Part shown: positions 18,573-28,699 of the stretch, one piece after another
How positions within the stretch are numbered: the stretch's first letter is position 1
Layout: every line of letters begins with the position of its first letter
Assembly: GCA_009594865.1 (NCBI GenBank)
Contig: VOPT01000049.1
Location: 1-64,000, forward strand
Direction: 5' to 3'
Source: Nitrospira sp.
GTDB taxonomy: Bacteria; Nitrospirota; Nitrospiria; Nitrospirales; Nitrospiraceae
Length of the DNA: 64,000 nucleotides
Translations under genes and position numbers: made by a program
The notes under the pieces: generated by a model
What the model saw: only the letters and a program-made list of their open reading frames with translations
Told to the model about the DNA's origin: nothing
The model's database searches: none

Positions 18573-18935
18573 ATGAGCAAAATTGTTGTGGTCGATGATT
18601 CGTACGCCGAACTGCAGTTGATCGAAGGATATCTCAAATCCGCCAACCACACGGTGGTGTCCTATCCCAACACGGACAAACTCGAAGATAAGTTGGCGTT
18701 GGATAAGCCGGATTTGATCGTGTTGGACGTGGTCATGCCCGGACGCAATGGATTCCAAGCCTGCCGCGACCTGAAGGGTGATGAGCGGTTCAAAGGCATT
18801 CCGATTGTGCTGTGCACCTCCAAGGGGCAGGAAAGCGACAAGTTCTGGGGCCAGCAACAGGGTGCAAACGGCTACGTGGTCAAGCCGTTCAAGGCCGAAG
18901 ATCTGGTCGCAGCCGTGAAACGGGCACTGAACTAA
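18573..18935 (+). CDS. Single-domain response regulator (CheY/PilH-like)
   Basis: The 120-residue protein is a lone receiver domain. It has the acidic pocket VVDDSYA near residue 7, the phospho-acceptor Asp in LIVLDVVMPGRNG near residue 50, the switch Thr/Ser in VLCTSKGQ and the Lys in YVVKPFKAED. No output domain follows, so it would act by binding a motor or another protein, as CheY and PilH do. It is 3 bases upstream of a CheW gene and in the same unit as CheA, its likely phosphodonor. Confidence 0.92.
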   Translation: MSKIVVVDDSYAELQLIEGYLKSANHTVVSYPNTDKLEDKLALDKPDLIVLDVVMPGRNGFQACRDLKGDERFKGIPIVLCTSKGQESDKFWGQQQGANGYVVKPFKAEDLVAAVKRALN

Positions 18936-18938
18936 CTT

Positions 18939-19484
18939 ATGAGCGACGTTCCCATCATCCAGTCTCAACCATCCGCTTCCTCTCCGGCCCAAGGATCCTC
19001 CGCTTCATCGAGGGTTTCCGTCGCACCGACCGAAGGCGCGCTGCGCATGTGCGTGTTGACGTTGGGAGGAGAACTCTTCGCCATCGATCTCCGCCATGTC
19101 AGTGAAGTGTTCGAGGTGGAAGCCGTGACCGTCGTGCCCAGCATGCCCGGGTATCTGACGGGAGTGACCAACCTCCGGGGAACAGTGATCACGCTGGTTG
19201 ATTTGCGCGGGAGCCTGGGCTTGTCGATGAGCAACACGTCACTGCCCTTCGCGGTCGTGATCCGTCACGGCGCCAGGCAGGTGGGAGTACTGGTCGATCA
19301 TGTGCCGGAAATTCATACGGTGGCCCGCGAGCACCTGTTGCCTGCCATGCAGGCGGGACCGGCTGGCGCGAGACCCTGCGTGTCGGCCGTGCTGCGTCTG
19401 GATCAACGCCTGGGAGGCGTCCTGGAAGTGCCGCAGGTCTTCGCGCAGGTGGACGGGGGAAGTGCGGCAGTATCGGTCGTGTAA
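18939..19484 (+). CDS. CheW-type coupling protein with Ser-rich N-terminal extension
   Basis: Residues 1-35 are a low-complexity Ser/Pro/Ala segment. The CheW fold follows (LTLGGELFAIDLRHVSEVFE near residue 42; the landmark NLRGTVITLVDLRGSLGL near 84; VGVLVDHVPEI near 116). CheW bridges the chemoreceptor tip and the CheA P5 domain. The receptor gene comes about 95 bases later. It is the most canonical of the three CheW-type proteins in this cluster. Confidence 0.9.
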   Translation: MSDVPIIQSQPSASSPAQGSSASSRVSVAPTEGALRMCVLTLGGELFAIDLRHVSEVFEVEAVTVVPSMPGYLTGVTNLRGTVITLVDLRGSLGLSMSNTSLPFAVVIRHGARQVGVLVDHVPEIHTVAREHLLPAMQAGPAGARPCVSAVLRLDQRLGGVLEVPQVFAQVDGGSAAVSVV

Positions 19485-19578
19485 GAAACAGAGCTATGAC
19501 GGTTCGAGGCCTGCGCGAGCAGGGATTGTGCGACCGGCCTTCGAACATTGAGCACGCAGTAACAAGGAGGAGCGCACC

Positions 19579-21453
19579 ATGATCGGGCAAGGCGTTACCA
19601 ATCGATTCCAGGATATGAAGACACGATCGAAGCTGCTGCTCAGTTTCGGTCTGGTGAGTTTCATCATCATGATCATGGCCAGCGTCGGTGTGTTCACCCT
19701 GCGGCAGCTCAGCGCCCAATCACAAACCGTGTATGTGGATTACACGGTGCCGTTGGCCGAATTCGCGCAGATGGGAACGGCGCTCACCAAGCATCATCAG
19801 ATCTTGTTGGACGTCGCGTCTGCCACCAAACAAAGCGACTTTGCGCAGGAAGTCACGAAGCTCCCGCCGTTGAAAGCCGAAATCGAGAAAGCGGTCAACA
19901 ACTACAAGAGCACCAACTTACGGGTGTCTCGATCAGGCCGCGACGAAATGAAGGACCTCACCCTGTTCGAGCCGGCGCTCAAAAGATATTTTCATGAGGC
20001 CGATGGCGCCCTGAGTGCCATGGCAGACAGTTTCGATCGCAACACGCTGACCGCAGCCCAGGCCGAGCAAATGCGAGCGCTCGGTGTCTTGGCCTTGACG
20101 GTCAACTTGACGCCGGCGTTCGAAAATGCCGTCAAGCGCCACAATGAGCAGGTGACGAGCATTGAAGCGGTGGCCAAGGATCTGAACGACGACGCCCAGT
20201 CTCTCGCCGCCAACGGTACGTTTATTCTCGCGGCCGGTGGTCTGGTCGCCGTGGCCCTGGGATTGTTCGTCGGATATCTCCTGGCGACCTTCTTGTCACG
20301 GAACATTACGCACATTGCGAATGTCGCCACCCAGGCGGCCGGCGGCAACCTTCAGGCGCGCGCCAAGATTGAATCTCACGATGAGCTGGGGCAGATGGCC
20401 ACGGCGTTCAACTCCATGCTCGATCGTATTACGGCGCTCGTGTCGACGGAGGAAGAGCGCGACTTGATGCAGAAACGGCTGATGCAATTCCTCGTACTCG
20501 TTTCCGAAGTGGGTAAAGGAGACTTGACCCGCCGAGGCGAGGTGACCGCCGACATGTTCGGAAACCTTGCCGACGGTTTCAATCTCATGATCGCGCGATT
20601 CGGCCAGTTGTTGAAACAGGTACGTGAAGCCGCAGACCGCGTGAACAAATCGGCTGGTACGCTCCGTGATTCGGCCGGTCAGATGTCCGGAACGGCTCGC
20701 GCGCAGGCGGAAGAGTCAGTGCGAACGCTGGGCGCGGTGGAACAGCTGGCCGCCGGTATGCGTCAGGTCGCCACGACGGCCGGCGCCTCCTCTGATTCCG
20801 CCAAGCAAGTGCTGTCAGCAACGGAACGCGGAAACGTGGCCGTGCAGGAAACGGTGCGCGACATGCAGAGTATTCGCTCCGCGGTGCAACGTATGTCCAA
20901 GCAGGTGAAGGGCCTCGGTGACCGTTCGCTCGAAATTTCCCAGATCGTGTCGACCATTCGTGATATCGCCAACCAGACGAACCTCCTCGCGCTCAACGCC
21001 GCCATCGAGGCGGCGGGCGCCGGTGAGGCCGGTGCGCGATTCGCCGTCGTCGCCGACCAGGTAAGAAAGCTGGCGGAAAGTTCCACGCAAGCGACGCGCG
21101 AAATTGCGGACCTCGTCAAAGTGATTCAGACGGAAACGCAGGATGCGGTGGTCGCGATGGAACACGAAACACAGGCCGTGGAAGCCGGATCTGCTTCGGC
21201 TCTCCGGACCGGTGACGTGTTCGCTGAAATTTCAGACATTGCGAAACGGTCTTCCGAACTGGCTCAGAATATCGCCAGCGCGGCGTCAGAGCAGACCTCC
21301 TCGACGGAAAAAGTCGGTCGCGCCATTAAGGAGTTTACCGGCGGTGCCGTGGCAACGCAGAAACAAACCGATTCCACGCGACTCACGATCGAGGATATGG
21401 CCAAGCTGGCCGAAGGCCTCAACTCCTCAGTCGCTCAGTTCAAGCTGGCGTAG
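19579..21453 (+). CDS. Methyl-accepting chemotaxis protein (PilJ-like)
   Basis: The 624-residue receptor has two membrane helices (about residues 17-38 and 212-236) flanking a helical periplasmic sensor of about 170 residues of the four-helix-bundle type. A HAMP domain follows ([20 protein letters not shown]), then a second HAMP-like stretch around [12 protein letters not shown], and a long signalling coiled coil. The tip reads [20 protein letters not shown] and [15 protein letters not shown], differing from the usual [20 protein letters not shown]. A GGAGG site precedes the ATG. No CheR or CheB is encoded nearby, so adaptation by methylation is uncertain. Confidence 0.92.
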   Translation: MIGQGVTNRFQDMKTRSKLLLSFGLVSFIIMIMASVGVFTLRQLSAQSQTVYVDYTVPLAEFAQMGTALTKHHQILLDVASATKQSDFAQEVTKLPPLKAEIEKAVNNYKSTNLRVSRSGRDEMKDLTLFEPALKRYFHEADGALSAMADSFDRNTLTAAQAEQMRALGVLALTVNLTPAFENAVKRHNEQVTSIEAVAKDLNDDAQSLAANGTFILAAGGLVAVALGLFVGYLLATFLSRNITHIANVATQAAGGNLQARAKIESHDELGQMATAFNSMLDRITALVSTEEERDLMQKRLMQFLVLVSEVGKGDLTRRGEVTADMFGNLADGFNLMIARFGQLLKQVREAADRVNKSAGTLRDSAGQMSGTARAQAEESVRTLGAVEQLAAGMRQVATTAGASSDSAKQVLSATERGNVAVQETVRDMQSIRSAVQRMSKQVKGLGDRSLEISQIVSTIRDIANQTNLLALNAAIEAAGAGEAGARFAVVADQVRKLAESSTQATREIADLVKVIQTETQDAVVAMEHETQAVEAGSASALRTGDVFAEISDIAKRSSELAQNIASAASEQTSSTEKVGRAIKEFTGGAVATQKQTDSTRLTIEDMAKLAEGLNSSVAQFKLA

Positions 21454-21505
21454 CAGCATTCTAGAAGAGCGGTGCCCAGTCACCGCTCGGATATGAAGTA
21501 GGGCT

Positions 21506-24500
21506 ATGAGCGCTGATTTTGATCGCGACCAGCTGTTGGACATTTTCGTGGCCGAAGCCAGCGACGACATGGCGCGGTTCTGGAAAGCATTACACCCGGA
21601 AGGGCAGGTGCGTCCCGAGCCGGGTGAGGTCGCCGAATTCCATGCGGTCGGCCATAAGTTAAAAGGCGCGGCACTGCTGTACGGTTTTCCCGGTCTCGGG
21701 CAACTCGGCGCGTTACTCGAAGAGACGCTGGAACGTGTTCAGGAGATGTCTCCGAGTCAGTGGCCGGTCGCCTTTGAAGTGATCCGGGATATCGTTGCAT
21801 CCTTTCGTCAGCAGGTGGCCAGGATCGGCCGGGGCGAAGGGGAAGATGCCTCTCTCGTGGACGGGTTTGTGCAACGGTGCGCGCAATTCCTGCCGGCGGC
21901 CTCCGATGACGACTCAGCACAGTCCCTCACCATCTCGACCGAGCCGGCGGATGACTACCTTTTGCCTGTGATGGACGAGGAGGTGCTGTCGTACTTTGCC
22001 CCCGAAGCCGAAGAGTATCTCAATACGATTCAGACCCTTCTCCAGCGGTTAGAGACTGAGCTGTCCGACGCGGAGACGATCCACCAGCTGTATCGTGTCG
22101 CCCATACGCTCAAGGGGTCGGCCTATACGGTGGGATTCCAGGTCGTGGGTGATGTGGTCCTGCCGATTGAAACCTGCATGATCGCGGTTCGTGAGGGAAC
22201 GGCGGTTATTTCCTCGCAATGGATTGCCACGATTCGCCATGCGGTGGACGTGATGCGTTCGTTGATGGCGCGAGACACGCAGCAGCTGCCGCGGTTGCGG
22301 CAGGACGTGCCCTGTATTACGGCGATGCTGCGCGAGCTGGAGCAAGGCATGCCCCCGGCCCAACAGGAGGAGGCGACCGCCGCACCAGGCAGCAGTGTCA
22401 TCGCGGAGAAAGCAGTCCCTTCCGCGACGATAGCTACGCAACCGGCAGCTCAGTCCCCAGAGCCGAATTACCAGGTCGAATTGTCGGAAGCCTATCTCAT
22501 TCCGATGCTGGATGCCGAAGTCATCTCCTATTTCGCTCCCGAGGCCCAGGAGTATCTAGAGAGTCTCGAGACCGACTTGTTGCGAGTGGATATGGATGCC
22601 GCTAACCCTGACATCATCCACCAACTGTTTCGCACGGCTCATACGTTGAAAGGATCAGCCTATACCGTCGGGTTCCAATCGATCGGGGATCTCACACACC
22701 ACATCGAAGATTTCATGGGCGCGGTTCGCGAGGGCCGCCTGAAGTTTCTTCCCGGGCATACGGATGTGCTCCTGCGGGCGATCGATGTCATTCGTGCCCT
22801 GATGCGGCGCGACCCCTCGATGTTCAGCCGGACGCGACAGCGGTTTGCCGTAGCGCTTCAGGAATTGAGGGGATTGGGTGAAGCCGCACGTACAGGAGCC
22901 ATCGAGTCTGCTGTGTCCTCGCAGACCGACACCGTCGTGCCCCTCGATGGGTATGAAGCGGAGACGGCTGAGCCGCTGACGGCCGGCGAAGGAAAATCCG
23001 GAGAAGAGCGGGAGGTGATCCGTGTCAGCCGCGACCGGCTTGAACGCTTGCTCAATCTGGTCGGCGAATTGGTGATCGATCGCGGACGTCTCGAACAGCG
23101 GTTGCGCACGCTGGATCAACTGGCGACTCAAGTGTTAGCCAATAAGAATCGCCTCACGGATGCCGTACGGACATTCGAAGACAAACACACCTTCTCCTTT
23201 CAGCCCTCTCCCACCACCCAGGGAGAATCCATGCCGCAGACGTTCCCGGGTGTCAGCGACTTCGGCAGCCTGGAATTCGACAAGTACGATGACTTTAATA
23301 TTCTGGCTCGTCGCATCAGCGAGGTGACGGCGGACATCAGCGAATCCATGTCGCAGTTGTCAGGATCAATCCATCGAGCCCAGGACGACATGGGATCACT
23401 GCAGCAGTTGACGCTCGGGATGCGTGATGAAATTGCTCGTGCCCGTATGGTGCCCATCGGCACTCCGTTTACGCGGTTCCGTCGTGCGGCCCGCGAAATG
23501 GCCAGGTCCACGGGAAAAGACGTAAATCTGGTGACCTCCGGTGAACATACGGAAATCGACACGGGCGTCGTTGAGCGTTTGGTGGACCCGCTGGTGCATC
23601 TCGTCAGGAATGCCGTATACCACGGCATTGAGCCGGCGGCAGTTCGCCGGGGGCAAGGCAAGCCGGCTGCCGGCACGATTTACTTGCATGCTGCGCATCG
23701 CGGGAACTCGGTGCTGATCGAGGTCGAAGACGACGGCGCGGGGCTCGACATCGCCAAGATCAAGGCGAAGGCCATCAAGCTGGGGCTCGTCAGGCAGGAT
23801 GTCGCTGAAACCCTTCCCGAAAGCGAAGTCATCAAGTTCATTTTCCTGCCAGGATTTTCCACCGCCGATGCCATCGGCGACCAAGCGGGACGTGGCGTCG
23901 GCATGGATGTGGTGAAGCGCGTCATTGAGACGATGAACGGCCATATCGAGGTGGAATCGGTGCGCGGGCAGGGTACGAAGTTCACCATGCATTTGCCCCT
24001 CACCCTGTTGATCGCCACGGCATTGCTGGTGCGGGTCGGAAAGGAACGTTATGCGATTCCTCTTCCGAGTGTGCGCGAAGTGACTATGTCGACGGCGTCA
24101 ACGTTGCAACAGATGGGCGATCGGCAGGTGGTCCAAATCGGGGACGAGGCTATCGAAGTCTACCCCCTCGGCAGTCTCATTCGCCGCGAGGCCGGGACGA
24201 TAGACGGCGTCTCTCCCGTGGTGATCGTGCGTACCTCGACCGGCGCGCTCGGCTGTGCAGTGGATGAGCTACTGGGCCGGCAGGAAATCGTCATCAAGTC
24301 GCTGGGCGGACTGAAGCCGTATGACCGCTCGGTATTCGGTGGCGCCACGATCGATCCGGAGGGACGTGTGGTGCTGGTGTTGGACGTCAGCCGCCTGACC
24401 ACCCGTGACTATCATGAAACCATGTCCATCGCGCCAGCTCCGGTGGTGTCAGCGATTGAAGCCGCGACAGGGCACAGCGATGCGCGACTGGATGCCCGCT

Positions 24501-24886
24501 CGCCCTTACCGCTGCTGTTGATCGACGATTCACTCAGCATCAGAAAGTTCGTGGGCCGTATGCTCGAAGCCGCCGGGTATACCGTCGACACAGCGACGGA
24601 CGGCGAAGAGGGATGCCGCAAAGCGATGGCGCAAGCCTACCGGTTGATTATCACCGATCTCGAAATGCCGAAATTGAACGGTTATGAAGTCATTCAGGCC
24701 CTTCGCGCGAGGCCTCAGACTCAGGCGACTCCGATTCTTGTCATGACCACGCGGGCAGGGGAGAAGCATCGCCAGATGGCCGTCAGTGTCGGCGCATCGG
24801 GCTACATTGCCAAGCCGGTCGAAGAGCGGGCCTTGATTCAGGAAGTGCGCAAATGGACCGGTATCGAAGCGCGGGCTGAAAAGTAA
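21506..24886 (+). CDS. cheA: Hybrid CheA histidine kinase with three Hpt domains and a receiver
   Basis: The 1126-residue kinase has three Hpt domains with phospho-accepting His at H50 (HKLKGAALLYG), H200 and H379 (both HTLKGSAYTVGF). After them come the dimerisation region (RLERLLNLVGELVIDRGRLE near 511), the ATPase domain (HLVRNAVYHGIEP near 695, DDGAGLD near 750, GRGVGMDVVKRVIE near 795), a CheW-like P5 domain (about 830-970) and a C-terminal receiver (LLIDDSLSIRK; Asp in IITDLEMPKLNG). The layout resembles ChpA/PilL-type kinases of twitching-motility systems. Hpt 2 and Hpt 3 are near duplicates of one another, while Hpt 1 is divergent. Confidence 0.95.
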   Translation: MSADFDRDQLLDIFVAEASDDMARFWKALHPEGQVRPEPGEVAEFHAVGHKLKGAALLYGFPGLGQLGALLEETLERVQEMSPSQWPVAFEVIRDIVASFRQQVARIGRGEGEDASLVDGFVQRCAQFLPAASDDDSAQSLTISTEPADDYLLPVMDEEVLSYFAPEAEEYLNTIQTLLQRLETELSDAETIHQLYRVAHTLKGSAYTVGFQVVGDVVLPIETCMIAVREGTAVISSQWIATIRHAVDVMRSLMARDTQQLPRLRQDVPCITAMLRELEQGMPPAQQEEATAAPGSSVIAEKAVPSATIATQPAAQSPEPNYQVELSEAYLIPMLDAEVISYFAPEAQEYLESLETDLLRVDMDAANPDIIHQLFRTAHTLKGSAYTVGFQSIGDLTHHIEDFMGAVREGRLKFLPGHTDVLLRAIDVIRALMRRDPSMFSRTRQRFAVALQELRGLGEAARTGAIESAVSSQTDTVVPLDGYEAETAEPLTAGEGKSGEEREVIRVSRDRLERLLNLVGELVIDRGRLEQRLRTLDQLATQVLANKNRLTDAVRTFEDKHTFSFQPSPTTQGESMPQTFPGVSDFGSLEFDKYDDFNILARRISEVTADISESMSQLSGSIHRAQDDMGSLQQLTLGMRDEIARARMVPIGTPFTRFRRAAREMARSTGKDVNLVTSGEHTEIDTGVVERLVDPLVHLVRNAVYHGIEPAAVRRGQGKPAAGTIYLHAAHRGNSVLIEVEDDGAGLDIAKIKAKAIKLGLVRQDVAETLPESEVIKFIFLPGFSTADAIGDQAGRGVGMDVVKRVIETMNGHIEVESVRGQGTKFTMHLPLTLLIATALLVRVGKERYAIPLPSVREVTMSTASTLQQMGDRQVVQIGDEAIEVYPLGSLIRREAGTIDGVSPVVIVRTSTGALGCAVDELLGRQEIVIKSLGGLKPYDRSVFGGATIDPEGRVVLVLDVSRLTTRDYHETMSIAPAPVVSAIEAATGHSDARLDARSPLPLLLIDDSLSIRKFVGRMLEAAGYTVDTATDGEEGCRKAMAQAYRLIITDLEMPKLNGYEVIQALRARPQTQATPILVMTTRAGEKHRQMAVSVGASGYIAKPVEERALIQEVRKWTGIEARAEK

Positions 24887-24933
24887 CAAGGTTTTGCCGA
24901 GCCCTGCCATTGCTGGCAGAATGAAGGACACCT

Positions 24934-25515
24934 ATGGGGCTTCGTGGACAACGGGCAGTCACTCTCTCAAGCGGGCAAGCGATCAGGTTTCTTGCCACGC
25001 TGATCGGTGGTTCCTCCGTTGCATTTCCCGCGCAGTGGGTTCGCGGTATCGTAATGCCCGCCGCCACCGGACCTGATGGCTTCGTCACGTGGGCCGGCAT
25101 GGATTACGAACGAACCGATCTCTCTGCGCGGCTCAAGGTGATTTCCAAAGGTCCTTCCCCCGACACCAGGCTGATTCTCTATGGCAATGAAGAACGGTCA
25201 CGATCGTTTGAGGTCGACAAGGTGCTCGGTTTGCTGGACGTCGAGCGGGCGCTGATTCATCCGTTGCCTCCTCAGTTCCGAGGCAAGGAACGGGAGCGCT
25301 TGCTGGGAGTTTTTGTCGACACTTCGTTTATCGCACTCATCGCCAATCCTTTTTGGGTGCTCGAGCTCCCGCTCAGGTCGCAGGCCTTGGAAATGTTTGC
25401 AGTCCGGTTTGTGGAAGGGATGCCCGAAGAGAGCGCGTCACGGCTTCATCTGCCGGTCGTGGCCTTGGATGAGCCTGTGTCGATGTCGATGAGCCACGTG
25501 AGTTCATCATCGTAG
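24934..25515 (+). CDS. Divergent CheW-like protein
   Basis: The 193-residue protein has the rough strand order of a CheW fold (FLATLIGGSSVAFPAQWVRGIVMP near residue 19; RLILYGNEERSRSFEVDKVLGLLDVE near 88; LLGVFVDTSFIALIANPF near 125). It lacks the NLRG and DLR landmarks. CheW identity is inferred from shape and from its place between CheA and a second CheW-like gene. It may be a receptor- or kinase-specific adaptor. It starts 47 bases after the cheA stop. Confidence 0.55.
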   Translation: MGLRGQRAVTLSSGQAIRFLATLIGGSSVAFPAQWVRGIVMPAATGPDGFVTWAGMDYERTDLSARLKVISKGPSPDTRLILYGNEERSRSFEVDKVLGLLDVERALIHPLPPQFRGKERERLLGVFVDTSFIALIANPFWVLELPLRSQALEMFAVRFVEGMPEESASRLHLPVVALDEPVSMSMSHVSSSS

Positions 25516-25521
25516 GTCATC

Positions 25522-25998
25522 ATGCTTCGTAGTCAGCTACACAGGCGATCACAGGGTACGGGGGCTGGCGCGACCCACGCTCGACATCAGAATATGGTGG
25601 TCTTTTCGGTTGCCGGGAAACGGTTGGCCGCCAGAACTGAGGAGATCGGCGGGGTCTTACCGTGGCCCGGTGCCACGCCGGTTCCCAGTGAGACGCCGCA
25701 TGTCACCTCGCTGGTCCGGCATGAGGACTCGTGTCTTCCGGTGTTCGATCTTGCGGCAAAATTCAGCCGCACGGTGCGCGAGGAGGAGTCTCTGTGTTTG
25801 ATCGTCAAACATGTTGACGGCCCTCTTGCCATTTGCATCGATGCTCAGGTGCCCTCGCTGCATGTGGTGCCGCGCTCAGAAGTGCAGTATCAAAGCGGCC
25901 TGGATCCGGACATTGCTGGGTCCTGTGTCGCGGGTGACGAACAATTGCCACTCATCAACCTGGCAACCTTAGGGGTCGCATCACCGCGTCCAGCGTGA
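25522..25998 (+). CDS. CheW-domain protein
   Basis: The 158-residue product has about 25 disordered residues and then a CheW fold: MVVFSVAGKRLAARTEEIGG near residue 25, HVTSLVRHEDSCLPVFDLAAKF near 58 (in place of the NLRG-VIPVIDLR block), and a final GDEQLPLINLATLG. The DLAAKF match supports CheW better than in the preceding gene. It is 6 bases downstream of that gene and probably co-translated with it. Confidence 0.72.
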   Translation: MLRSQLHRRSQGTGAGATHARHQNMVVFSVAGKRLAARTEEIGGVLPWPGATPVPSETPHVTSLVRHEDSCLPVFDLAAKFSRTVREEESLCLIVKHVDGPLAICIDAQVPSLHVVPRSEVQYQSGLDPDIAGSCVAGDEQLPLINLATLGVASPRPA

Positions 25999-26026
25999 TG
26001 CATCCGACATCACGTAGAGGAATGAT

Positions 26027-27502
26027 ATGCCAAAGATCTTAATTGCCGACGACAGCATTGCGGTTCGCAAGGTGGCCGAACGACTTTTGACGGAGGCCGG
26101 AATGGGTGTCACGCTGGCGGCCAACGGATCGGAAGCCCTGGCGATGTTGGCAAAAGATCGTCCCGATCTGATCGTCTCCGACGTCATCATGCCCGACAAA
26201 AGCGGCTACGAAGTCTGCGCATTCGTTCGCGGACAAGCCAATCTCGCCGATCTTCCCGTGCTGCTCATCAGCGGCATTGTCAACGACGAAGTATCCAGAC
26301 AGGCGGAGTCCTGCAAGGCCGATGGGGTGCTGAAGAAGCCGTTTCAGGGATCCTCCCTGAAGGATCGCGTGCTGGATTTACTCACCAAGCGTCCGCAGAA
26401 GCCTGCGCCGGTTGCTGAAGCGGTTGCCGATCCGATTGTGGAACCCGCAGTGATGGCAGAGGTCCAGCCAGCGCCAGCCCCATCGATGCACGAAGATCTC
26501 ATACCAGCCCCGTTGGTACAGCGGGGGTGGCAACCATCGGTCGAACCGGCGGCGATTATTCCGGAGCCCACCCCGGCTGTCCCGGCGATTAACGAGAGCG
26601 TTCGTGTTGAGAACATTACTGCGTATCAGGCTGCCGAGCCAAGCCTGGTGATGCAGCCGGATGATCGTTACCAGGTGGTGCTGGCCGAGCGCGACGCCAG
26701 GATTGCCGAACTTGAAGCGCAGCTGGTTTCTGAGAGCCGGCAGAGTCAGGAGGAGCGGGAACAGCATCAGCTCATCATGTCGGAGCAACGTGAACAGATC
26801 GCGGCATGGTCCTCCAAAATGCAGGCGTATGAGCATGAACTTGCAGAAGCACGCGCCCACCGGGATTCGATGACCCAACAGGTGGAAGATCTGTCAAGGC
26901 AGGCGCATCGGCTGAGCGAGGTGGAGGCCGCCCTGGGTGAGGAGCGGCACCGTGCCCAGCAGCTCGCGCAGCAAGCCGCCGAAGGTGTTCGACTGGGGGC
27001 GCGTGTCGTGGAATTGGAAGCCCATCTCGAAGCCGAGCGTGAGGCGGCCAACCAATTGGTCAACCAGATTACCAGCCTCGAGCATGTCGAAGATCGCATG
27101 CGGGAGCTGGAACGGGTGTTGGCGAACGAGCGGGAAGAGGCGATGGCTCTGCGAAATGAACGGGCGCATTTGGAAAAGAGTGCGGCGATGGTGCCCGTAC
27201 TGGAAGAATCAGGCGAGAAAGCTCGCGCTCAGGTGGCCGAACTCGAAGCGGCACTCACCGCTGAACGTGAGGCGGCGGCCGCGCTGCTTGCGCAATATAA
27301 GGAGATGGAATCAAAGGCGGAGCGAGTGGAGGACTTGGAACAGGAACTGAGTGCCGAGCGAGACCACTCCATGCAATTGACGAAACGAGTGGCGGATGCC
27401 GAGGCGATGGCTGAACAGTCGACGCGACGATTTGAAGATCTGGCCAGAAAGCTGGGAGAAATCGCCGGCCTTGCATCCCAACTCGGAAACGCAAAACGCT
27501 AA
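26027..27502 (+). CDS. Response regulator with long coiled-coil output
   Basis: Residues 1-120 form a receiver domain (ILIADDSIAVRK near residue 4, phospho-acceptor Asp in LIVSDVIMPDKSG near 52, Lys in VLKKPFQGSSLK near 105). A Pro/Ala/Val-rich linker follows (about 125-200), then about 270 residues of Glu/Ala/Arg/Gln-rich heptads predicted as one long coiled coil. There is no DNA-binding or enzymatic output. I infer a structural or localisation role, comparable in layout to polarity or array-positioning proteins. Phosphorylation by the nearby CheA is likely but unproven. Confidence 0.85.
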   Translation: MPKILIADDSIAVRKVAERLLTEAGMGVTLAANGSEALAMLAKDRPDLIVSDVIMPDKSGYEVCAFVRGQANLADLPVLLISGIVNDEVSRQAESCKADGVLKKPFQGSSLKDRVLDLLTKRPQKPAPVAEAVADPIVEPAVMAEVQPAPAPSMHEDLIPAPLVQRGWQPSVEPAAIIPEPTPAVPAINESVRVENITAYQAAEPSLVMQPDDRYQVVLAERDARIAELEAQLVSESRQSQEEREQHQLIMSEQREQIAAWSSKMQAYEHELAEARAHRDSMTQQVEDLSRQAHRLSEVEAALGEERHRAQQLAQQAAEGVRLGARVVELEAHLEAEREAANQLVNQITSLEHVEDRMRELERVLANEREEAMALRNERAHLEKSAAMVPVLEESGEKARAQVAELEAALTAEREAAAALLAQYKEMESKAERVEDLEQELSAERDHSMQLTKRVADAEAMAEQSTRRFEDLARKLGEIAGLASQLGNAKR

Positions 27503-27537
27503 GAGGCCGCGTCACTCGTCCGGTAGCGGGCGGGTGC

Positions 27538-28509
27538 ATGAGCCATAGGCAGGATGCCGCTGTGTCGACGGAACCAGAGCAAAACCAGGACGATTTCCAA
27601 AAAGAGCTCATTGAGCTGTTCGGGCAGGAAGCGCAGGAGTGGCTCGTGCAGATCCATGCGGCTCTGATTGAACTCGAGAGCCTCCCGGACTCGGACCGGC
27701 ATACGCAACTGATCGACGCGGTGGTGCGGGGCATTACCAGTCTTGGAGGCTCCGCAGCCACAGTGAGCCTGCCGGATGTCGAACGCGCCACGTTCGCACT
27801 CCTTCCGTTCATCGAGACGATCAAAGACCGGACAACGGCGACCACACAGGACTTCAGCACGGTCCGGGAACACTTTCGGATTGTGATCGGTTCCGTGAAA
27901 GTGGCCACGGGAATCACCCTCGACATCGATCCGTTGCCGGAGGTGGCGGCTTCGCCCGAACCCGTGCTGGAGTTTCTCCCTCTCTTGAACGCCCTGCATC
28001 AGCTGCAGGATGAATTGGCGGCGCCCGGTGGCGTGTCCCGCAGTCTCATTCCGCAGGTACTGCAACGTTTGGAGCATGAGGCGCGAATCGGAACCGGTCA
28101 GATCCAGGCCGCAAAGTACCAGGAACTATTGGTATCGATTCATCACACGGATGCGCAATATCTGGGCTCGCTCCGGCAGGACTTGCCCGGCATTGCGCTG
28201 CACCTCAGCCGGCTTCGAGCCGGGGGCCTTGCGGTCCTGGCTTCCGACACCGGATTCGACGCCTCAATCCAGCTCGTCGCAGGTCTTCAAGATATCGCGA
28301 AACAGACCAATGCCACGCCGCTTGTCACGTTCCTGACCGGCCTGCAGAGTTTCCTCACGCTGCTTGTTCAACGCCGCATCGACATTGCCGCTGACCGGCT
28401 TCAATCGGTCGAGACGCGTATTCTGGCCGTTGCCAGCATGGTCGAAGAATGGATGGCGGACGGGCAAAAAGAGTTGGACATGATGAGCCGGCTCGTCCCA
28501 TCGACCTGA
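27538..28509 (+). CDS. Hpt-like protein lacking the phospho-accepting histidine
   Basis: The 323-residue protein starts at an ATG at 27538 after a weak ribosome site. Residues 20-105 align with the Hpt domains of the upstream CheA (FGQEAQEWLVQIHAALIELE, then ITSLGGSAATVSL), but the His of HTLKGSA is Thr67 and the Lys is Gly. A second helical region (about 140-300) matches the C-terminal part of the HD-GYP protein downstream, so the two are paralogues. It cannot carry the standard phosphorelay. I infer a docking or decoy role toward CheA or the regulators. Confidence 0.7.
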   Translation: MSHRQDAAVSTEPEQNQDDFQKELIELFGQEAQEWLVQIHAALIELESLPDSDRHTQLIDAVVRGITSLGGSAATVSLPDVERATFALLPFIETIKDRTTATTQDFSTVREHFRIVIGSVKVATGITLDIDPLPEVAASPEPVLEFLPLLNALHQLQDELAAPGGVSRSLIPQVLQRLEHEARIGTGQIQAAKYQELLVSIHHTDAQYLGSLRQDLPGIALHLSRLRAGGLAVLASDTGFDASIQLVAGLQDIAKQTNATPLVTFLTGLQSFLTLLVQRRIDIAADRLQSVETRILAVASMVEEWMADGQKELDMMSRLVPST

Positions 28510-28699
28510 GGGCGTCCAGTGCCACGGGCCAGCCGGTGCGGTACCTGTCGCAGCCGCCGGTCGAATCGTGATCATGCTTACCTTGTGCGCGATATCGCAA
28601 CGGCCATGAATCCGTCCGGATAAGATCAGCGCGATCGCTGGTCTCTCCGGCTGGGTACGTTCACCGATCCAGGGGACATGGGCGAAGGACTGAGGCGGA

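Noticed and set aside
24934..25515. The divergent CheW-like gene considered as CheB, CheD or CheC
   Set aside because: No receiver, methylesterase triad, deamidase or phosphatase motif is visible. The strand pattern fits a degenerate CheW better.
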